NCBI GenBank assembly: GCA_963643925.1
Contig: CAVINS010000122.1
Coordinates: 1-5,382, forward strand
DNA from: Phocaeicola_A sp963643925
GTDB lineage: Bacteria; Bacteroidota; Bacteroidia; Bacteroidales; Bacteroidaceae
Length of the DNA stretch: 5,382 bases
Direction of reading: 5' to 3'
Shown here: piece by piece, positions 4,728-5,382 of the stretch
How the letters are laid out: each line of letters opens with the position of its first letter
How positions within the stretch are numbered: position 1 is the first letter of the stretch
Position numbers and translations under genes: made by a program
Notes under the pieces: generated by a model
Seen by the model: the letters and a program-made list of their open reading frames with translations, nothing else
Told to the model about the DNA's origin: nothing
Databases searched by the model: none

Positions 4728-5177
4728 ATGAAAGAGACAAAGACAATCATCAAGACCGAGAATGCGACGGCCGTGGATTTCGGCAAGTGGAACGACCTGG
4801 GCCAGTACGTGCTGCAGCTTGCGCCGGAGGTGAAGATACCGGGCAAGGTGTTCGGCGGCGCACTGGTGGGAGCCACAGGCGGCGAGTTTTCCTTCCAGTC
4901 GTTCGCTCCCGGCACCGAGACGGGTTTCCTCCACACGCACAAGAACCACGAGGAGCTTTACTTCTTCCTCAGCGGCAAGGGCGAGTTTCAGGTTGACGGA
5001 CGGGTGTTCGCCATTGGGGAAGGCAGTGTGGTGAGAGTGGCCCCCGAGGGCAAGCGTTCCGTCCGCAACAACGGCGCAGAGCCCCTGGTAATGCTCTGTG
5101 TGCAGTATCGTGGCGCCACATTCACGGCGGACGACGCCGCGGACGGAGTCATCCTCAGCGGGAAGGTGGAGTGGTAA
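4728..5177 (+). CDS. Single-domain cupin protein
   Basis: The 149-aa product is a small cupin, a beta-barrel protein of the cytoplasm. Motif 1 is clear in GFLHTHKNHEELYFFLSGKG (66-85), with His69, His71 and Glu76 in the metal-ligand positions. Motif 2 is recognisable at 99-115 (APEGKRSVRNN), but its usual metal-binding histidine is replaced by Ser111, leaving a three-residue 2-His/1-Glu set. That may mean altered metal coordination or a non-catalytic binding role. The substrate cannot be told from sequence. The start at 4728 is chosen because it follows a promoter and an A-rich stretch; the frame remains open upstream to 4578, but that part would include the promoter and operator. The divergent HxlR gene and shared sites suggest stress- or ligand-responsive expression. 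Confidence 0.9.
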   Translation: MKETKTIIKTENATAVDFGKWNDLGQYVLQLAPEVKIPGKVFGGALVGATGGEFSFQSFAPGTETGFLHTHKNHEELYFFLSGKGEFQVDGRVFAIGEGSVVRVAPEGKRSVRNNGAEPLVMLCVQYRGATFTADDAADGVILSGKVEW

Positions 5178-5203
5178 ACAGCCGCCTCCACCGCCCCTCT
5201 TTA
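5165..5203 (+). terminator. Terminator-like hairpin spanning the cupin stop codon
   Basis: GGTGGAG (5165-5171) and CTCCACC (5186-5192) are perfect reverse complements around a 14-base loop that contains the TAA at 5175-5177. A modest pyrimidine tract with TTT (5200-5202) follows. Its overlap with the coding end makes it an unusual terminator. A small CCCC/GGGG dyad (5194-5197 and 5207-5210) lies just beyond. Confidence 0.35.
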
Positions 5204-5285
5204 AGTGGGGAACAAATGACCATGGCAAGCAGAAGGGAAAAGAGTTCGTCGGGGACTGATGAAAAGACGGGGTGCGCCGGAGCAA

Positions 5286-5326
5286 CAAAAAAAAGAGGCG
5301 ACTCGTGTCTGTTTGAGTCGTCTCTT
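5286..5326 (-). terminator. Rho-independent terminator of tRNA-Val
   Basis: On the minus strand an 11-bp stem (5315-5325 with 5294-5304, one A-C mismatch) with a 10-base loop is followed by a run of eight T residues (5294-5287). It begins five bases past the tRNA 3' end. Confidence 0.85.
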
Positions 5327-5330
5327 CCGG

Positions 5331-5382
5331 TGGGCGTTGACGGATTCGAACCGCCGACCCTCTGCTTGTAAGGCAGATGCTC
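5331..5382 (-). tRNA. tRNA-Val (anticodon UAC), 3' part, cut by the right window edge
   Basis: On the minus strand an anticodon stem TCTGC/GCAGA encloses the loop CTTACAA. The anticodon TAC (5370-5368) decodes GUA and, by wobble, other valine codons. A 5-base variable loop follows, then the T arm GGCGG-TTCGAAT-CCGTC (5355-5339), the acceptor strand AACGCCC (5338-5332) and discriminator A (5331). The next bases are CCG, so the CCA end is not fully encoded and must be completed enzymatically. The D arm and 5' acceptor strand lie outside the window. Confidence 0.93.

Noticed and set aside
4710..5288. 192-aa minus-strand frame opposite the cupin
   Set aside because: Cupin motifs fix the plus strand as coding.
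5331..5382. Attachment site of an element integrated at tRNA-Val
   Set aside because: No second copy of the tRNA 3' end and no integrase gene is visible in the window, so integration here cannot be supported.

Overview
The window looks like accessory DNA from a member of the Bacteroidota, probably a Prevotella- or Bacteroides-like Bacteroidales. The signs are matches to the Bacteroidota -7 promoter motif (TAnnTTTG) ahead of three genes and a near match ahead of a fourth, start codons that mostly lack a Shine-Dalgarno sequence, a small protein resembling the Bacteroidota OB-fold family DUF3127, and a tRNA whose 3' CCA is not fully encoded. The genus is an inference.

Left part (1-1750), all genes on the minus strand. 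A 5'-complete unknown gene runs off the left edge (1-655). Its start is preceded by a perfect palindrome that overlaps the only clear Shine-Dalgarno sequence. Next come a 268-base spacer with repeated GTCTCTT words, and a 95-aa probable OB-fold protein (924-1211). The upstream region of that gene holds a consensus -7 element, a stem enclosing almost the whole 5' leader, and an iteron-like array of 10-bp repeats (1331-1427). The rest of this intergenic stretch has a weak second promoter candidate, a 10-base G tract in the loop of a small hairpin, and a strong terminator (1657-1713) that closes the next operon. An OB-fold protein beside iterons suggests a replicon or transfer region, but no recognisable Rep, relaxase or integrase is visible.

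Middle (1750-3829). A self-contained two-gene minus-strand operon encodes proteins of 337 aa (2639-3652) and 310 aa (1750-2682), whose reading frames overlap by 44 bases. A promoter about 140 bases upstream, a leader with two inverted repeats and the 1657-1713 terminator frame it as a unit. I recognise neither protein. It is the best candidate here for an undescribed system.

Right part (4049-5382). A HxlR-family regulator (minus, 4071-4445) is divergent from a single-domain cupin (plus, 4728-5177). The region between them has promoters facing both ways and two same-orientation copies of the element CAATGGT-N5/6-AAGGTAA, one over the hxlR -7 box and one just upstream of the cupin promoter. This fits autoregulation and control of the cupin by the HxlR protein. 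The window ends in a minus-strand tRNA-Val (anticodon UAC), truncated at the right edge, followed by its terminator.
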